Assembly: GCA_029379225.1 (NCBI GenBank)
Contig: JAQYWR010000052.1
Span: forward strand, 1 to 54,804
Length of the DNA: 54,804 nt
From: Nostoc sp. S4
Lineage (GTDB): Bacteria > Cyanobacteriota > Cyanobacteriia > Cyanobacteriales > Nostocaceae
Reading direction: 5' to 3'
Shown: piece after piece, positions 9,310 to 18,032 of the stretch
Layout: every line of letters starts with the position of its first letter
How positions within the stretch are numbered: the first letter of the stretch is position 1
Notes under the pieces: generated by a model
Databases searched by the model: none
What the model saw: only the letters and a program-made list of their open reading frames with translations
Told to the model about the DNA's origin: nothing
Translations under genes and position numbers: made by a program

Positions 9310-9539
9310 CTATTTTTCCCATAATCCAGCCATACAGGAGTCGAAGTTAGCCGAGCAATGCTCGGTAGTATTACCTTGTCCATTGCTAACTAAACCTCAA
9401 TTATCCCAATTGACATTTAAAAGAGCAATGGTAGGACAGGCGATACTAGCTCGTCAATCACAAATTTGAATTTTTAAAATTGACAACTGACTCCTGAATT
9501 ATTTGTTAATAAATCAATTTTCCAAATTTTGGAGGAAAA

Positions 9540-10493
9540 ATGCAAGCAATTTTACCTGGTGCGCCTTGGTTGATCGCGCACAAATCTACATTAGGAATAA
9601 ATAAACCTCAGAAAATTACTTTAAATGGGCATGATTATGTAATTTGGCAAAACCAAAAAGGTGAAGTTTTTGCCCTTGATAACATCTGTCCTCACATGCA
9701 AGCACCCTTATCATCTGGCTGGATTTGTCAAGAAAGAGATACTATTACTTGTCCTTTTCATGCACTAGAATTTGATGGACAGGGGAGACTTTATCAAGAG
9801 GATAAAAAAGGTAATCAGCCAATTATCCAGCCATTAGAGCTAATTATTAGTAACGATTGCATCTGGACATATTGTGGATTTGAACCAAGATTACCTATCC
9901 CAGATTTACATCAGAGAATTGTAGATAACTACGAATTTATTGGGGTAACTGGCGAAAAAAGTATTCAAGGAGACTTTTTGAGTAATATAATGGTTAACTA
10001 CGACTATAATCACCAAAACGGTACTCATAAAGAGCTATTTAAAATTACATCTTGTCATGTAACTTCTTTTGAAGAAACAGGATATTATGCCGTAGTCAAA
10101 CAAGATTTGAAAAGAGCCAAAAATACACTAGGAGAAATTCTTAAAAATCCTGTTTTAGGAATCTTTCCGAAAATTCTCAGTAACACACTCGAATACGCTT
10201 TTCCTTCAACTACAACTTTCTTTACTAAAACCCCTATTGGTGATATTGCTCAAATTCACATTCTCTATCCTCAAACAGAAAAAACAACCAAGACCTTCAT
10301 TTTGATGTATGCTCAAGTAAACAATCTTTTGATGAAATTGTTCTTCAAAAAATCAGTTTTACAAGTAGCAGCTAAAGTCATAGAACAGGATACGGGTGCA
10401 GTTGAAAGTTTATATCCCCGGCAAAAACCAAAAATTAGACTGCCAAATGAAGAGATTATGTTTTATGCAGAAAAACTATACCATAATTGGTAA
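9540..10493 (+). CDS. Rieske non-heme iron oxygenase (ring-hydroxylating / PaO-like)
   Basis: The 317-aa protein has an N-terminal Rieske [2Fe-2S] domain with C50-P-H52 and C71-P-F-H74, and a catalytic mononuclear iron site in NYDYNHQNGTH (D155-x2-H158-x4-H163). A late acidic residue in EQDTGAVESLYPR completes the usual layout. There is no membrane anchor. The family hydroxylates aromatic, choline-like or tetrapyrrole substrates with electrons from a reductase; no reductase or ferredoxin gene is adjacent, so a generic ferredoxin may serve. The start is fixed by GGAGG at 9531-9535, four bases before the ATG. It is probably repressed by the divergent TetR protein. Substrate unknown. Confidence 0.9.
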   Translation: MQAILPGAPWLIAHKSTLGINKPQKITLNGHDYVIWQNQKGEVFALDNICPHMQAPLSSGWICQERDTITCPFHALEFDGQGRLYQEDKKGNQPIIQPLELIISNDCIWTYCGFEPRLPIPDLHQRIVDNYEFIGVTGEKSIQGDFLSNIMVNYDYNHQNGTHKELFKITSCHVTSFEETGYYAVVKQDLKRAKNTLGEILKNPVLGIFPKILSNTLEYAFPSTTTFFTKTPIGDIAQIHILYPQTEKTTKTFILMYAQVNNLLMKLFFKKSVLQVAAKVIEQDTGAVESLYPRQKPKIRLPNEEIMFYAEKLYHNW

Positions 10494-10652
10494 TTTAGTT
10501 TTGCCAAATTTACAGCAAATTTCACCTTCTCTACCTTGGGTTACGCCAAGTGAGGTAGAGAAATACTCTATACTATGGCGCACGCTCCCTGTTGCCTGTA
10601 AAATTTGACTTTTGAATCGTGAGTGCTAAATTGCGATCGAGTTTGAATAAAA

Positions 10653-10675
10653 ACCCCTGGGAGTTAACCAGGGGT
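10653..10675 (+). terminator. Hairpin, possible terminator of the Rieske gene
   Basis: ACCCCTGG and CCAGGGGT form an 8-bp GC-rich stem with a 7-base loop, 160 bp after the oxygenase gene. No clear T-run follows, so a strong intrinsic terminator is not certain. Confidence 0.5.
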
Positions 10676-10770
10676 AATGCAAGTCAGTACTTTTTCGCAT
10701 GGAATGTATCCTACTCCAATACCATAGCAAGCCTCTAATTGGTAGATCTGCCATTTTGCCAAACAAAAAA

Positions 10771-10802
10771 GCCCCCAGTGGTAAGCTGAGGGTTAATTTT
10801 TT
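10771..10802. terminator. Bidirectional hairpin between convergent genes
   Basis: CCCCCAG (10772-10778) pairs with CTGAGGG (10786-10792) with one mismatch. A run of six A precedes the stem and a run of six T follows shortly after, so it can terminate the Rieske transcript and the convergent ldhA transcript. The rest of the 10494-10971 spacer shows no gene. Confidence 0.6.
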
Positions 10803-10971
10803 GGAATAGCGGTAATCTACAAAGCTATTATTCCCAGATAAGTAGACAATAGCAGCAAAATAGAATTAAAAATTTCCAAGTACACGGTTGCGGGTATTCT
10901 AAGCTTGTCTCCCCATTTCCTCATCTTTGTCATCCATAATCATAAGTATATCGGTTGGCAAAGTAGCGCCG

Positions 10972-11979
10972 CTAGTTACCTTTTGGTTGAGCGCAAATTT
11001 CATTCGCACAGGGACGACCTTGTTCAACATCGGTAATATTAGCAAAAGTTGTCTCTGCAATATTGTAGAGAGCTTCTGCTGTAAAAAAGGCTTGGTGTCC
11101 AGTAATCAGTACATTGGGAAATGTTGTCAAGCGCTGGAAAATATCATCCTGAATGATTTCACCAGACAAGTCTTCAAAGAACAATTCTGATTCTTGTTCG
11201 TAGACATCAACACCGAGATAGCCAATTTTACCTGACTTTAGTCCTTCAATCACTGCTTGGGTATCAATCAGCGCTCCTCTGCTAGTGTTAATTAGCATCA
11301 CACCTGACTTGATTTGTTCTATAGCTTCAGCGTCAATCAAATGATGTGTTTCTGGAGTCAGGGGGCAATGTAAAGAGATAATATCAGAGGTGGCAAATAA
11401 CTCAGGCAATTCTACATACTTTCCGCCCAAGGCTTCCAATTCTGGATTGTGATACACATCATAAGCGAGGATGTCACAGCCAAATCCCTTCATAATCTGT
11501 CCTAAAATTAGACCGATTTTTCCAGTGCCGATAATCCCTACTGTACGCTGATGCAAGTTAAATCCCAAAAGTCCATCTAGGGAAAAATTGCTTTCTCGGA
11601 CGCGGTTATAAGCACGATGAATTTTGCGATTTAAGCTCAAAATTAATCCTACAGCATGTTCTGCTACGCCATAGGGTGAATAGGCGGGAACACGCACAAC
11701 AGTAATCCCTAAGTCTGCTGCTGCTTGTAAGTCTACATTGTTAAATCCAGCACAGCGGAGGACAACTAGGTGAGTTCCTCGTGAAGCTAAAAGCTCTAAA
11801 GTTGGCGCATCAACCTGGTCGTGGACGAATACGCAAACAGCAGGAAATTCAGCAGCGAGGATAGCGGTATCGCGATTTAAACGAGGTTCAAAAAATACTA
11901 ATTCGTGTTGGATGGGAGAATTTACAGTTGACAAAAACTGGCGATCGTATGCTTTTGTGCTGAATACTGCTACTTTCAT
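10972..11979 (-). CDS. ldhA: D-lactate dehydrogenase (2-hydroxyacid dehydrogenase family)
   Basis: Reduces pyruvate to D-lactate with NADH; cytoplasmic fermentative or overflow enzyme. The 335-aa protein has the Rossmann motif VGIIGTGKIG (about 147-156), the substrate-binding RCAGFNNVD block, and the catalytic triad Arg234 (NTSRGALID), Glu263 (DVYEQESE) and His295 (TGHQAFFTAEAL). The FFEDLSG and IIQDD segments closely resemble the LdhA subgroup. The frame is open to 12033, but ATG at 11979 starts MKVAVFSTKAYD as the family does; the upstream 18 codons are not family-like. It is a single gene converging on the oxygenase. Confidence 0.93.
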   Translation of the reverse strand: MKVAVFSTKAYDRQFLSTVNSPIQHELVFFEPRLNRDTAILAAEFPAVCVFVHDQVDAPTLELLASRGTHLVVLRCAGFNNVDLQAAADLGITVVRVPAYSPYGVAEHAVGLILSLNRKIHRAYNRVRESNFSLDGLLGFNLHQRTVGIIGTGKIGLILGQIMKGFGCDILAYDVYHNPELEALGGKYVELPELFATSDIISLHCPLTPETHHLIDAEAIEQIKSGVMLINTSRGALIDTQAVIEGLKSGKIGYLGVDVYEQESELFFEDLSGEIIQDDIFQRLTTFPNVLITGHQAFFTAEALYNIAETTFANITDVEQGRPCANEICAQPKGN

Positions 11980-12387
11980 GCAAAACCTCAGGCTGTATGC
12001 TGCATGGTGTTTGAGTAGATCGTAGCTTGACATTGAAAGCAGCGATGTCTACCACGGACTAGGCTTCGTGCGGTTGTGAAGATTGCTAATTTTAAGGATA
12101 TTGAAGACCGATTAGTTAAGACTGATACGAATAGAAGTCACCGAAACATTGCTGTTGGTGGTAGTGGGGCGTTTAGTCTGTGCCGAGTACTAAATAAAAA
12201 GTAAAAATCGATCTAGCTTCAGAACTAAAGCAAAAATAGAGGATTTCAGATACAGCGATCGCTCAAGTATTAGCCAATAAAATTCTCTAGTCACAATGCT
12301 ATAATAGTATAGGGGATGCACTAACATTTCCCAGATTTCGTCAGATTTGAATTTAGATGTAAATCTCAAATCTGTAAATAAATAGCT

Positions 12388-12472
12388 GGAGAGGTGTCCG
12401 AGCGGTTCATGGTGACGCACTCGAAATGCGTTTTGGGGAAACCCAACGGGGGTTCGAATCCCCCCCTCTCCG
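12388..12472 (+). tRNA. trnS-CGA: tRNA-Ser (CGA)
   Basis: Acceptor stem GGAGAGG/CCTCTCC with discriminator G at 12472, no encoded CCA. The anticodon stem ACGCA/TGCGT encloses loop CTCGAAA, anticodon CGA at 12422-12424. A long class II variable arm (TTGGGGAAACCCAA) and T-loop GGTTCGAATCC follow. The 85-nt length suits tRNA-Ser. Confidence 0.97.
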
Positions 12473-12538
12473 TTTCGTTATCAAAATAAGGGAACTCCTA
12501 AGAATTTAGAACCTGGTCAACCCAAGGGAGAAGAGCCT

Positions 12539-12661
12539 ATGACAACTTCTATTAGCTTTAGATGCATCGAATCAATGAAGTAAGCAGTAAAGGCTAAAGG
12601 TGACCCTCCTGAATTCTGTCCTCAAGCTATTCAAGAGAAATTAGATAGACAGAGTAGTTAA
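12539..12661 (+). pseudogene. Small ribbon-helix-helix-like gene with an in-frame stop
   Basis: ATG at 12539 follows AAGGGAGA (12524-12531) at good spacing. The frame reads TTSISFRCIESMK, then TAA, then continues in the same frame as AVKAKGDPPEFCPQAIQEKL and ends with TAA at 12659-12661. Reading the first stop as a mutated CAA (Gln) gives a continuous 40-aa protein whose start resembles the strand and first helix of ribbon-helix-helix DNA-binding proteins. It lies 67 bp after tRNA-Ser. Family assignment is inference; decay by one point mutation is the simplest reading. Confidence 0.45.
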
Positions 12662-12803
12662 AAGTTTTTGGAATAATACTCTAAAAACTATAAGAAATAT
12701 ACTTCAGTAATTACTTAGCCACATATTTGTCAATAATACTAAAATATACACTGCCAGCACATATTTTTAGGATAAACTAATGCCATCGTGTGAGGAGTGA
12801 ACG

Positions 12804-13976
12804 ATGGCTAATTCGAGTTTAGGGCAAACAGTTTCGTTTGCTTTTATTGGTGTGTGTTTTTATCTATGTATTGGTGCCGGAGTCGTGATTAAAGTAGGGC
12901 AATCGCAGCGAACAAATGCTGCGACTACACCCACCGAACCTAGCTTATTACCATTAGCTATACATGAATCCACGCCATTAACATCCAAAAAACAAACCTT
13001 TCTCAAGACGATTACTATAAAAGCTGTTGGAGATATTATTCCTGGTACTAATTTTCCTAACTACAGATTACCTCGCTTTCGGGAGCAATTATTACCAAAA
13101 TTAGTGAAAACTCACTTGCAAGGAGCTGATATCTTGTTTGGGAACTTTGAAAGTAGTTTAACTAATTATCCTTACACTACTAAAGATATCAGTCGAGGAC
13201 AAGTCTTTGCATTTCGCTCTCCACCTGTATATGCTCAGTTATTTGCTAAGGCTGGTTTTAATGTCTTCAATATGGCGAATAACCATGCAATGGACTTTGG
13301 TCTAGTAGGGTTTAAAGATACAAAGAAGAATCTTGAGGCTGTAGGTATTGCTACATTAGGTCATAAAAATCAAATTCTCTATCTAAAACCTAACAATATT
13401 TCTGTGGCGATGATTGGTTTTTCTCCTTATGAAATATATAATTCCATCCAGAATTTAGCAGTAGCCAAAAAACTCGTACTAAAAGCTAAAAAGAATGCCA
13501 ATATTGTAATAGTATCGATGCACGCTGGAGCCGAAGGAACACAGGCACTATATATTAAGAATCAGACAGAGTTTTTTTATGGAGAAAACCGAGGTAATTC
13601 AATTAACTTTGCCCGAAAAATGATTGATGCAGGAGCAGACTTAGTACTGGGACACGGGCCTCATGTTCCGAGAGCAATGGAAATTTATAAGAAAAAAATC
13701 ATAGCTTATTCTTTAGGGAATTTTTTGGGATATCGAACTTTATCTACAAATGCTCAAACAGGTGACTCACTGATTTTAGAAGTCAAACTCAATTCAGTTG
13801 GAAATTTAGTATCAAGTAAAATTATTCCGATTCGCATGGATCGGCAGGGAATTCCTCAAGTAGATCGGGATTTTCGGACTGTGAAACTTATGCGTTATTT
13901 AAATAATCAAGCTTTTCCTAAAAATCCATTAAAGATTAATAACAAAGGGGAAATTGTTCTCAATAATAAATCATAG
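12804..13976 (+). CDS. CapA/PgsA-family metallophosphatase, membrane anchored
   Basis: A 390-aa protein with an N-terminal hydrophobic anchor (residues 9-30) and a CapA (poly-gamma-glutamate synthesis) calcineurin-like domain facing the periplasm. Motifs: AVGDIIPG (Asp77), FGNFESSLT (Glu116), FNMANNHAMDFG (Asn/His 159-161), SMHAGAEG (His240) and LGHGPHVPRA (His284/287), then the typical IAYSLGNFLG end. GAGGAG at 12792-12797 precedes the ATG. CapA relatives act on cell-surface polymers, but no pgsB/capBC genes are nearby, so poly-glutamate synthesis is not implied. It has no close neighbour. Confidence 0.92.
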   Translation: MANSSLGQTVSFAFIGVCFYLCIGAGVVIKVGQSQRTNAATTPTEPSLLPLAIHESTPLTSKKQTFLKTITIKAVGDIIPGTNFPNYRLPRFREQLLPKLVKTHLQGADILFGNFESSLTNYPYTTKDISRGQVFAFRSPPVYAQLFAKAGFNVFNMANNHAMDFGLVGFKDTKKNLEAVGIATLGHKNQILYLKPNNISVAMIGFSPYEIYNSIQNLAVAKKLVLKAKKNANIVIVSMHAGAEGTQALYIKNQTEFFYGENRGNSINFARKMIDAGADLVLGHGPHVPRAMEIYKKKIIAYSLGNFLGYRTLSTNAQTGDSLILEVKLNSVGNLVSSKIIPIRMDRQGIPQVDRDFRTVKLMRYLNNQAFPKNPLKINNKGEIVLNNKS

Positions 13977-14260
13977 CGATCGCCTTCATCTTCACAATCT
14001 AAAATATAATATGGCATCATCTAGACCATAATTAGGAGCAGTTGCCAAAGCTTCTTACACATCTGTGGAATTTTACAGTATAAATACCATCTTTAATATT
14101 ACGATACTGGTGACGATAATAACCTATTCCAGTCTGTAGGCTTATGCCTTAGACTTAACATTGTGATTAAAAATTACACATTACCATTGCTGCTCCTTCA
14201 TCTCTTCCACTCGCTACTCCCCAAAATTGCTAGAGTGAAGAAAATTATGAGGACGCAAAT

Positions 14261-15745
14261 ATGACTGACAAAAATCGTTCTCAATGGGACTTAGGCAGGT
14301 TTATCGAAACCCTGACTTACTTTGAGGTAATTCCTTTACTTAACTGGGTACAGCAATTAATCCAAGGCCGTCCTCAGGATAATCAAGATAAACCCAATGG
14401 AGGAAGAAACGTGGGTGTAATATTAGTGGCAGGTGCCACAGGTGGTGTAGGTAAACGAGTGGTAAAGCGATCGCTCGAACGGGGTTATAAAGTTCGGGCG
14501 CTGGTGAGAGACATTGACAAAGCACGGTCAATTCTTGGTAATGATGTTGACTTAGTAGTTGCTGATATCACCAAACCAGAAACTTTAACTTCCGTAGTTA
14601 TGGCTAATGTCGAAGCTGTAATTTGTTGTACAGCAGTACGCGTGCAACCAGTAGAGGGAGACACAGCAGATAGAGCCAAATACTATCAAGGTGTTAAATT
14701 TTATCAGCCTGAAATTGTCGGCGACACTCCAGAAAATGTGGAATATCTAGGCGTTAAAAACTTAGTCGAAGCCGCAGCAAAATATCTACCCCAAACAAAC
14801 GAAAAACAAATATTTGACTTTACAAAACCATCAGCAGAATTAAAAGAGATTTGGGGAGCGTTGGATGATGTGGTTATGGGTGGTGTGAGTGCCAGTAACA
14901 TCCAATTAGTAGAAAATGCAGCTTTGTTTGCTGGCAATGTTTCCACTGCGAACTCTGGCGGATTTGCTTCTGTGAGAACTAAGAATTTCGATCCACCATT
15001 TAACTTATCTGGTTATGAAGGTGTAAAATTGCGCGTTAAAGGTGACGGTCAGCGTTATAAAATCTTCCTACGAACAGATACAAAATGGGATGGCATTGGC
15101 TATAGCTATTCTTTTGATACTGTAGCTAATACCTGGATAGATATTCAGATTCCCTTTAAAGATTTGATTCCTGTATTTCGGGCAAAACTTGTCAAGGATG
15201 CGCCACCAATTGAGCAGAGTACAATTTGTTCATTCCAACTGATGTTAAGTAAATTTGAATATGATGGCGAATTAAATCCCAAATTTTCTCCAGGTGGTTT
15301 TGCTTTACAGTTGGAATCAATTAAAGCTTATGGCGCCGCAAATTTACCCCAATTTATCCTTGTCAGTTCGGCAGGCGTAACTCGCCCCGGACGCCCCGGG
15401 ATTAATTTAGACGAAGAACCTCCAGCAGTGAAATTAAATGACCAATTAGGAGGAATTTTGACTTGGAAATTGAAAGGAGAAGATAGTTTAAGAACAAGCG
15501 GAATTTCTTATACAATTATTCGACCTTGTGCTTTAACTGAGGAATCAGGAGGCAAAGAATTAATATTCGAGCAAGGTGATAATATTAAAGGTAAAATCAG
15601 CCGTGAGGATATTGCAGAACTTTGCGTGCAAGTGCTAAAAGTAGCAAAAGCATGTAATGTCACCTTTGAGGTGAAAGAGGGAGACAATACTGTTAAGTCT
15701 ATTGATTGGCAAAGGCTATTTTCTAATTTAGAACGCGATAAATAA
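14261..15745 (+). CDS. SDR/NAD(P)-binding protein with inserted CIA30 domain (HCF173-like architecture)
   Basis: The 494-aa protein starts with an amphipathic region and then an atypical short-chain dehydrogenase Rossmann fold (ILVAGATGGVGKRVVKRSLE, GxxGxxG at 58-64; YKVRALVRD). At about residues 183-355 the Rossmann fold is interrupted by a CIA30 (NDUFAF1-like) beta-sandwich beginning EIWGALDDVVMGGVSASN. It resumes with LPQFILVSSAGVTRPGRPG and closes with an NmrA-like tail. The same split SDR-CIA30-SDR layout is found in plant HCF173, which acts in psbA mRNA translation and photosystem II assembly; a photosystem assembly role here is inferred from architecture only. GAGGA lies just upstream of the ATG. 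Confidence 0.87.
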   Translation: MTDKNRSQWDLGRFIETLTYFEVIPLLNWVQQLIQGRPQDNQDKPNGGRNVGVILVAGATGGVGKRVVKRSLERGYKVRALVRDIDKARSILGNDVDLVVADITKPETLTSVVMANVEAVICCTAVRVQPVEGDTADRAKYYQGVKFYQPEIVGDTPENVEYLGVKNLVEAAAKYLPQTNEKQIFDFTKPSAELKEIWGALDDVVMGGVSASNIQLVENAALFAGNVSTANSGGFASVRTKNFDPPFNLSGYEGVKLRVKGDGQRYKIFLRTDTKWDGIGYSYSFDTVANTWIDIQIPFKDLIPVFRAKLVKDAPPIEQSTICSFQLMLSKFEYDGELNPKFSPGGFALQLESIKAYGAANLPQFILVSSAGVTRPGRPGINLDEEPPAVKLNDQLGGILTWKLKGEDSLRTSGISYTIIRPCALTEESGGKELIFEQGDNIKGKISREDIAELCVQVLKVAKACNVTFEVKEGDNTVKSIDWQRLFSNLERDK

Positions 15746-15800
15746 CAAGTCATAATTATGACTTGCGATCGTAGTTATTGAGATAGTGCAAGATATTAAG

Positions 15801-16148
15801 ATGAATAAAATCAAGGTGCTAATACTTGCCGGGATTTTAGTAGTGATTATCTGGGGTGGTTTATTTTCCAATACTGCTTCATCGCAGCAAGTTGAATCCC
15901 GTCTTAACAACTTAGAAGCAGACTTAAATCGTGTTGAGTCGCGGTTAAACCAGCTAGAATCTCAATTAAATCAAACCGGTAAGTCTCCATCCCCAAGAAC
16001 AACACTTACTCCACGACAATCAACGGGTTCCAGACAAAATTTATCACAGCAAGATCCTATGTTCAATCGGCTTGCAACTTTGGTGATTGAATTGAAACAA
16101 CAAGTCAATAAATTAGAGGAGCGAGTTTCTAAAATAGAATCGCATTGA
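15801..16148 (+). CDS. Small membrane-anchored coiled-coil protein
   Basis: A 115-aa protein with one N-terminal hydrophobic helix (VLILAGILVVIIWGGLF), a heptad-rich coiled coil (LNNLEADLNRVESRLNQLES), a Ser/Thr/Pro/Gln linker and a second short coiled coil (LATLVIELKQQVNKLEERV). It probably sits in the plasma membrane with the coil in the periplasm. ATG 15801 is preferred to the in-frame GTG at 15786 because it directly precedes the hydrophobic helix. It lies 55 bp after the SDR/CIA30 gene, so co-transcription is likely. No family is recognised. Confidence 0.75.
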   Translation: MNKIKVLILAGILVVIIWGGLFSNTASSQQVESRLNNLEADLNRVESRLNQLESQLNQTGKSPSPRTTLTPRQSTGSRQNLSQQDPMFNRLATLVIELKQQVNKLEERVSKIESH

Positions 16149-16180
16149 ATATTTCAATTCCGTCAAATAGAAGTTTTTGG

Positions 16181-16210
16181 TGGGGTAGTACAGCTAGCTG
16201 TGCTACCCCA
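16181..16210 (+). terminator. 30-bp inverted repeat downstream of the coiled-coil gene
   Basis: TGGGGTAGTACAG pairs with CTGTGCTACCCCA (one G:T pair) around a 4-base loop. It lies 33 bp after the stop of the coiled-coil gene and has no T-run on the plus side. Confidence 0.6.
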
Positions 16211-16327
16211 TAATGGTTAACAAATTGATATCAATATTTGAGAAGACTACTTAATACTAATTTGTAATTACTATACTATAAGTGTTTCATTGATTTGGAA
16301 TAGGTAGTTTATTTACGCCGTACTGTA

Positions 16328-16900
16328 TTAGGAAGGTTTTTTACCATCTGAAACCATTTGTGAAAGGATATATGCTGTAAAATCTAGCAACTGATCCAAC
16401 AAAAAGCCAATAATACCAATGTATAGTATTGCTTCTATTACCGAATCGATATTACCATTTTTATAACTATCCCACAGGAGAAAGCCAAGTCCTTTTGGCC
16501 CTGTCAACATTTCTGTCGCAATAACTGTAAACCAGGCTACCCAAATCCCAACTTTTAGAGCATGAAATATATGAAATATAGCTACTCTAAAGTTCTTATT
16601 CTGTCTATGAAAATGTTGCATACCTATTGCTGTATTAATGATTATTGTCCAGAGAGTTCCAAAAAAAATTACAACAATAGCAGCGGCTTCACTTTCTCTA
16701 AACACTATTAGGGTAATAGGTAGCAAAGCTATAGGAGGGATACTATGTGGAATCTGAAATATCCGCCTGAGTAGCTGATAAATCATGCTATTCATACTGA
16801 TGAAATATCCAATAAAACTACCCAATACGGCGGCTGGAATGTAACTAACAAATAATCGTTGCAGGCTAGCTAAAAATTCTAAAAACATATTATTTTCCAT
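16328..16900 (-). CDS. Shortened orphan NrtB/TauC-type ABC permease
   Basis: The 190-aa protein aligns by eye to the BPD_transp_1 core of nitrate/bicarbonate-type permeases (NrtB, CmpB): LASLQRLFVSYIPAAVLGSF, then IPPIALLPITLIVF, TLWTIIINTAIGMQ, WVAWFTVIATEML and GLGFLLWDSYKNGN. Compared with the usual ~270 aa it lacks the first TM segment. Between GMQHFHRQNKNFRVA and IFHIFHALKVGIWVAW it also lacks about 18 residues of the EAA loop that contacts the ATPase. No ATPase or binding protein gene is nearby. The missing coupling loop argues for a non-functional or repurposed protein. A short IFHIFH duplication marks the deletion site. Confidence 0.75.
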   Translation of the reverse strand: MENNMFLEFLASLQRLFVSYIPAAVLGSFIGYFISMNSMIYQLLRRIFQIPHSIPPIALLPITLIVFRESEAAAIVVIFFGTLWTIIINTAIGMQHFHRQNKNFRVAIFHIFHALKVGIWVAWFTVIATEMLTGPKGLGFLLWDSYKNGNIDSVIEAILYIGIIGFLLDQLLDFTAYILSQMVSDGKKPS

Positions 16901-17204
16901 GCCTCAGTTCTCAATGAGAACATGTAGGAAATACTGGGGTAACAGCACTAAGCAGTATATTTAACAAATTATTTACAACTGCTAGAGAAAAGCGATCGCT
17001 ATTGTATTTGCTCTTTTCCCACTACAAAATTTCCTATATCTTTTCCTCCTTGGCGGTTACTCAAATAAGTTTAGGTATTCTGACGATGAGATAGGAGTAG
17101 TACAAAGAAAAGGTAAAACTTGGCTTTCCTAGAATTTATCATCAAAATAAATTATAATTAGTAAATTCAATACAATTTCTCTAATTGACTTGCTCGTCAA
17201 CAAC

Positions 17205-17239
17205 TAGAAGCCCGATTTATTATAGAAATCAGGCTTCTA
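17205..17239. terminator. Hairpin in spacer
   Basis: TAGAAGCC, one mismatch, GATTT pair with AAATC, mismatch, GGCTTCTA, giving about 13 paired positions. ATTTTTTC follows about ten bases later on the plus side. It is oriented as a plus-strand terminator but no plus gene precedes it closely. Confidence 0.5.
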
Positions 17240-17326
17240 AGCTTTACGATTTTTTCAATTCAAATAAGAATGCTACGACTAAACCTGTAATTAATAATAC
17301 AAATAATCAATAAAATAAGAAATATG

Positions 17327-17360
17327 AAGGATGAAATGATAATGTTTAACTTTCATCCTT
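17327..17360 (-). terminator. Hairpin after the TIGR04376-like gene
   Basis: AAGGATGAAA (17327-17336) and TTTCATCCTT (17351-17360) form a perfect 10-bp stem 21 bp beyond the stop of the minus-strand gene ending at 17382. The minus strand continues with CATATTTCTTATTTT, a loose T-rich tract. Confidence 0.6.
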
Positions 17361-17381
17361 GAATACTGTATAATCTCGGAA

Positions 17382-17957
17382 TTATTTTTTCATATTCCGC
17401 TTCATTTGTTCTAATTCGTCTTGTGTTTCCCAACGGCGGAACTTTTCTTCTAAGTCGTCAAAACTACTAGAATGATTGTTAGTTTGATTCGACCAACCAT
17501 TAGTTTCCAAGCGCTGCTGGGTTTGAGCTTTAGCGCGGACTGTCTGTGCTTCAGCGGCTTTAGCTTGTACCTCCTGTCGTCGCTGCTGAATTTTTCGCAG
17601 GAGTTCCTGAGATTGGTTAATGCGTTCTTTTAGCCCTTGCATTTGTCCCCAGCGCTGATTCCCTTCTCGCAACAAGGCTGCTTCTCGTTCGCTCGCCGCA
17701 CTTGCTAAATCTTGTCTACTGGCGTCTTTGGCTTTCTGAACGCGGATGTGCCAACGCTGGATTTCTTGAGCGGTAGCCAGAATATCATCTTGCGATCGCT
17801 TCTGTTGTAATTGTAAATCTGCAATCAACTTTAATGTATCTTCCTCTTGCTCACGCAGCTGTTCTAGCAGCGCCTCTAACTCCAAATGTGGATTGTTACG
17901 CAAGAATTCTTCTAAACGGTTTTCTAGAAACCGACTCAAATCATCAAATAAACCCAC
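17382..17957 (-). CDS. Cyanobacterial coiled-coil protein (TIGR04376-like)
   Basis: A 191-aa soluble protein that begins GLFDDLSRFLENRLEEFLRN, has a long Glu/Gln/Lys coiled coil from about residue 25 to 145, a polar Asn/Ser linker, and the end FDDLEEKFRRWETQDELEQM. Start, length and coil match the conserved cyanobacterial family I know as TIGR04376, which has no defined function. It has no signal peptide or membrane helix, so a cytoplasmic scaffold role is likely. It precedes the NYN gene's end by 75 bp on the same strand (18033-19193 is upstream in transcription), so the two may form an operon. Confidence 0.8.
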   Translation of the reverse strand: MGLFDDLSRFLENRLEEFLRNNPHLELEALLEQLREQEEDTLKLIADLQLQQKRSQDDILATAQEIQRWHIRVQKAKDASRQDLASAASEREAALLREGNQRWGQMQGLKERINQSQELLRKIQQRRQEVQAKAAEAQTVRAKAQTQQRLETNGWSNQTNNHSSSFDDLEEKFRRWETQDELEQMKRNMKK

Positions 17958-18032
17958 TGCCAGAACTCCAGAGGTCGGGTGTGTGACTATTTTATTGTAG
18001 TAAATTATCGACCAAGGAAAAAATTGTAACAG

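Larger units (their letters stand above)
16901..17381. other. Spacer with two hairpins, no gene
   Basis: 481 bp of AT-rich DNA between two minus-strand genes. Apart from one HIP1 site and the two hairpins listed separately, no gene or RNA is recognised. Confidence 0.5.

Noticed and set aside
12076..12204. A 42-codon plus-strand ORF from a GTG, upstream of tRNA-Ser
   Set aside because: No ribosome binding site, no recognisable motif, and a rare start; kept only as a possible gene remnant.
12190..12420. A 76-codon minus-strand ORF
   Set aside because: It overlaps the antisense of tRNA-Ser; the start lies inside the tRNA gene.
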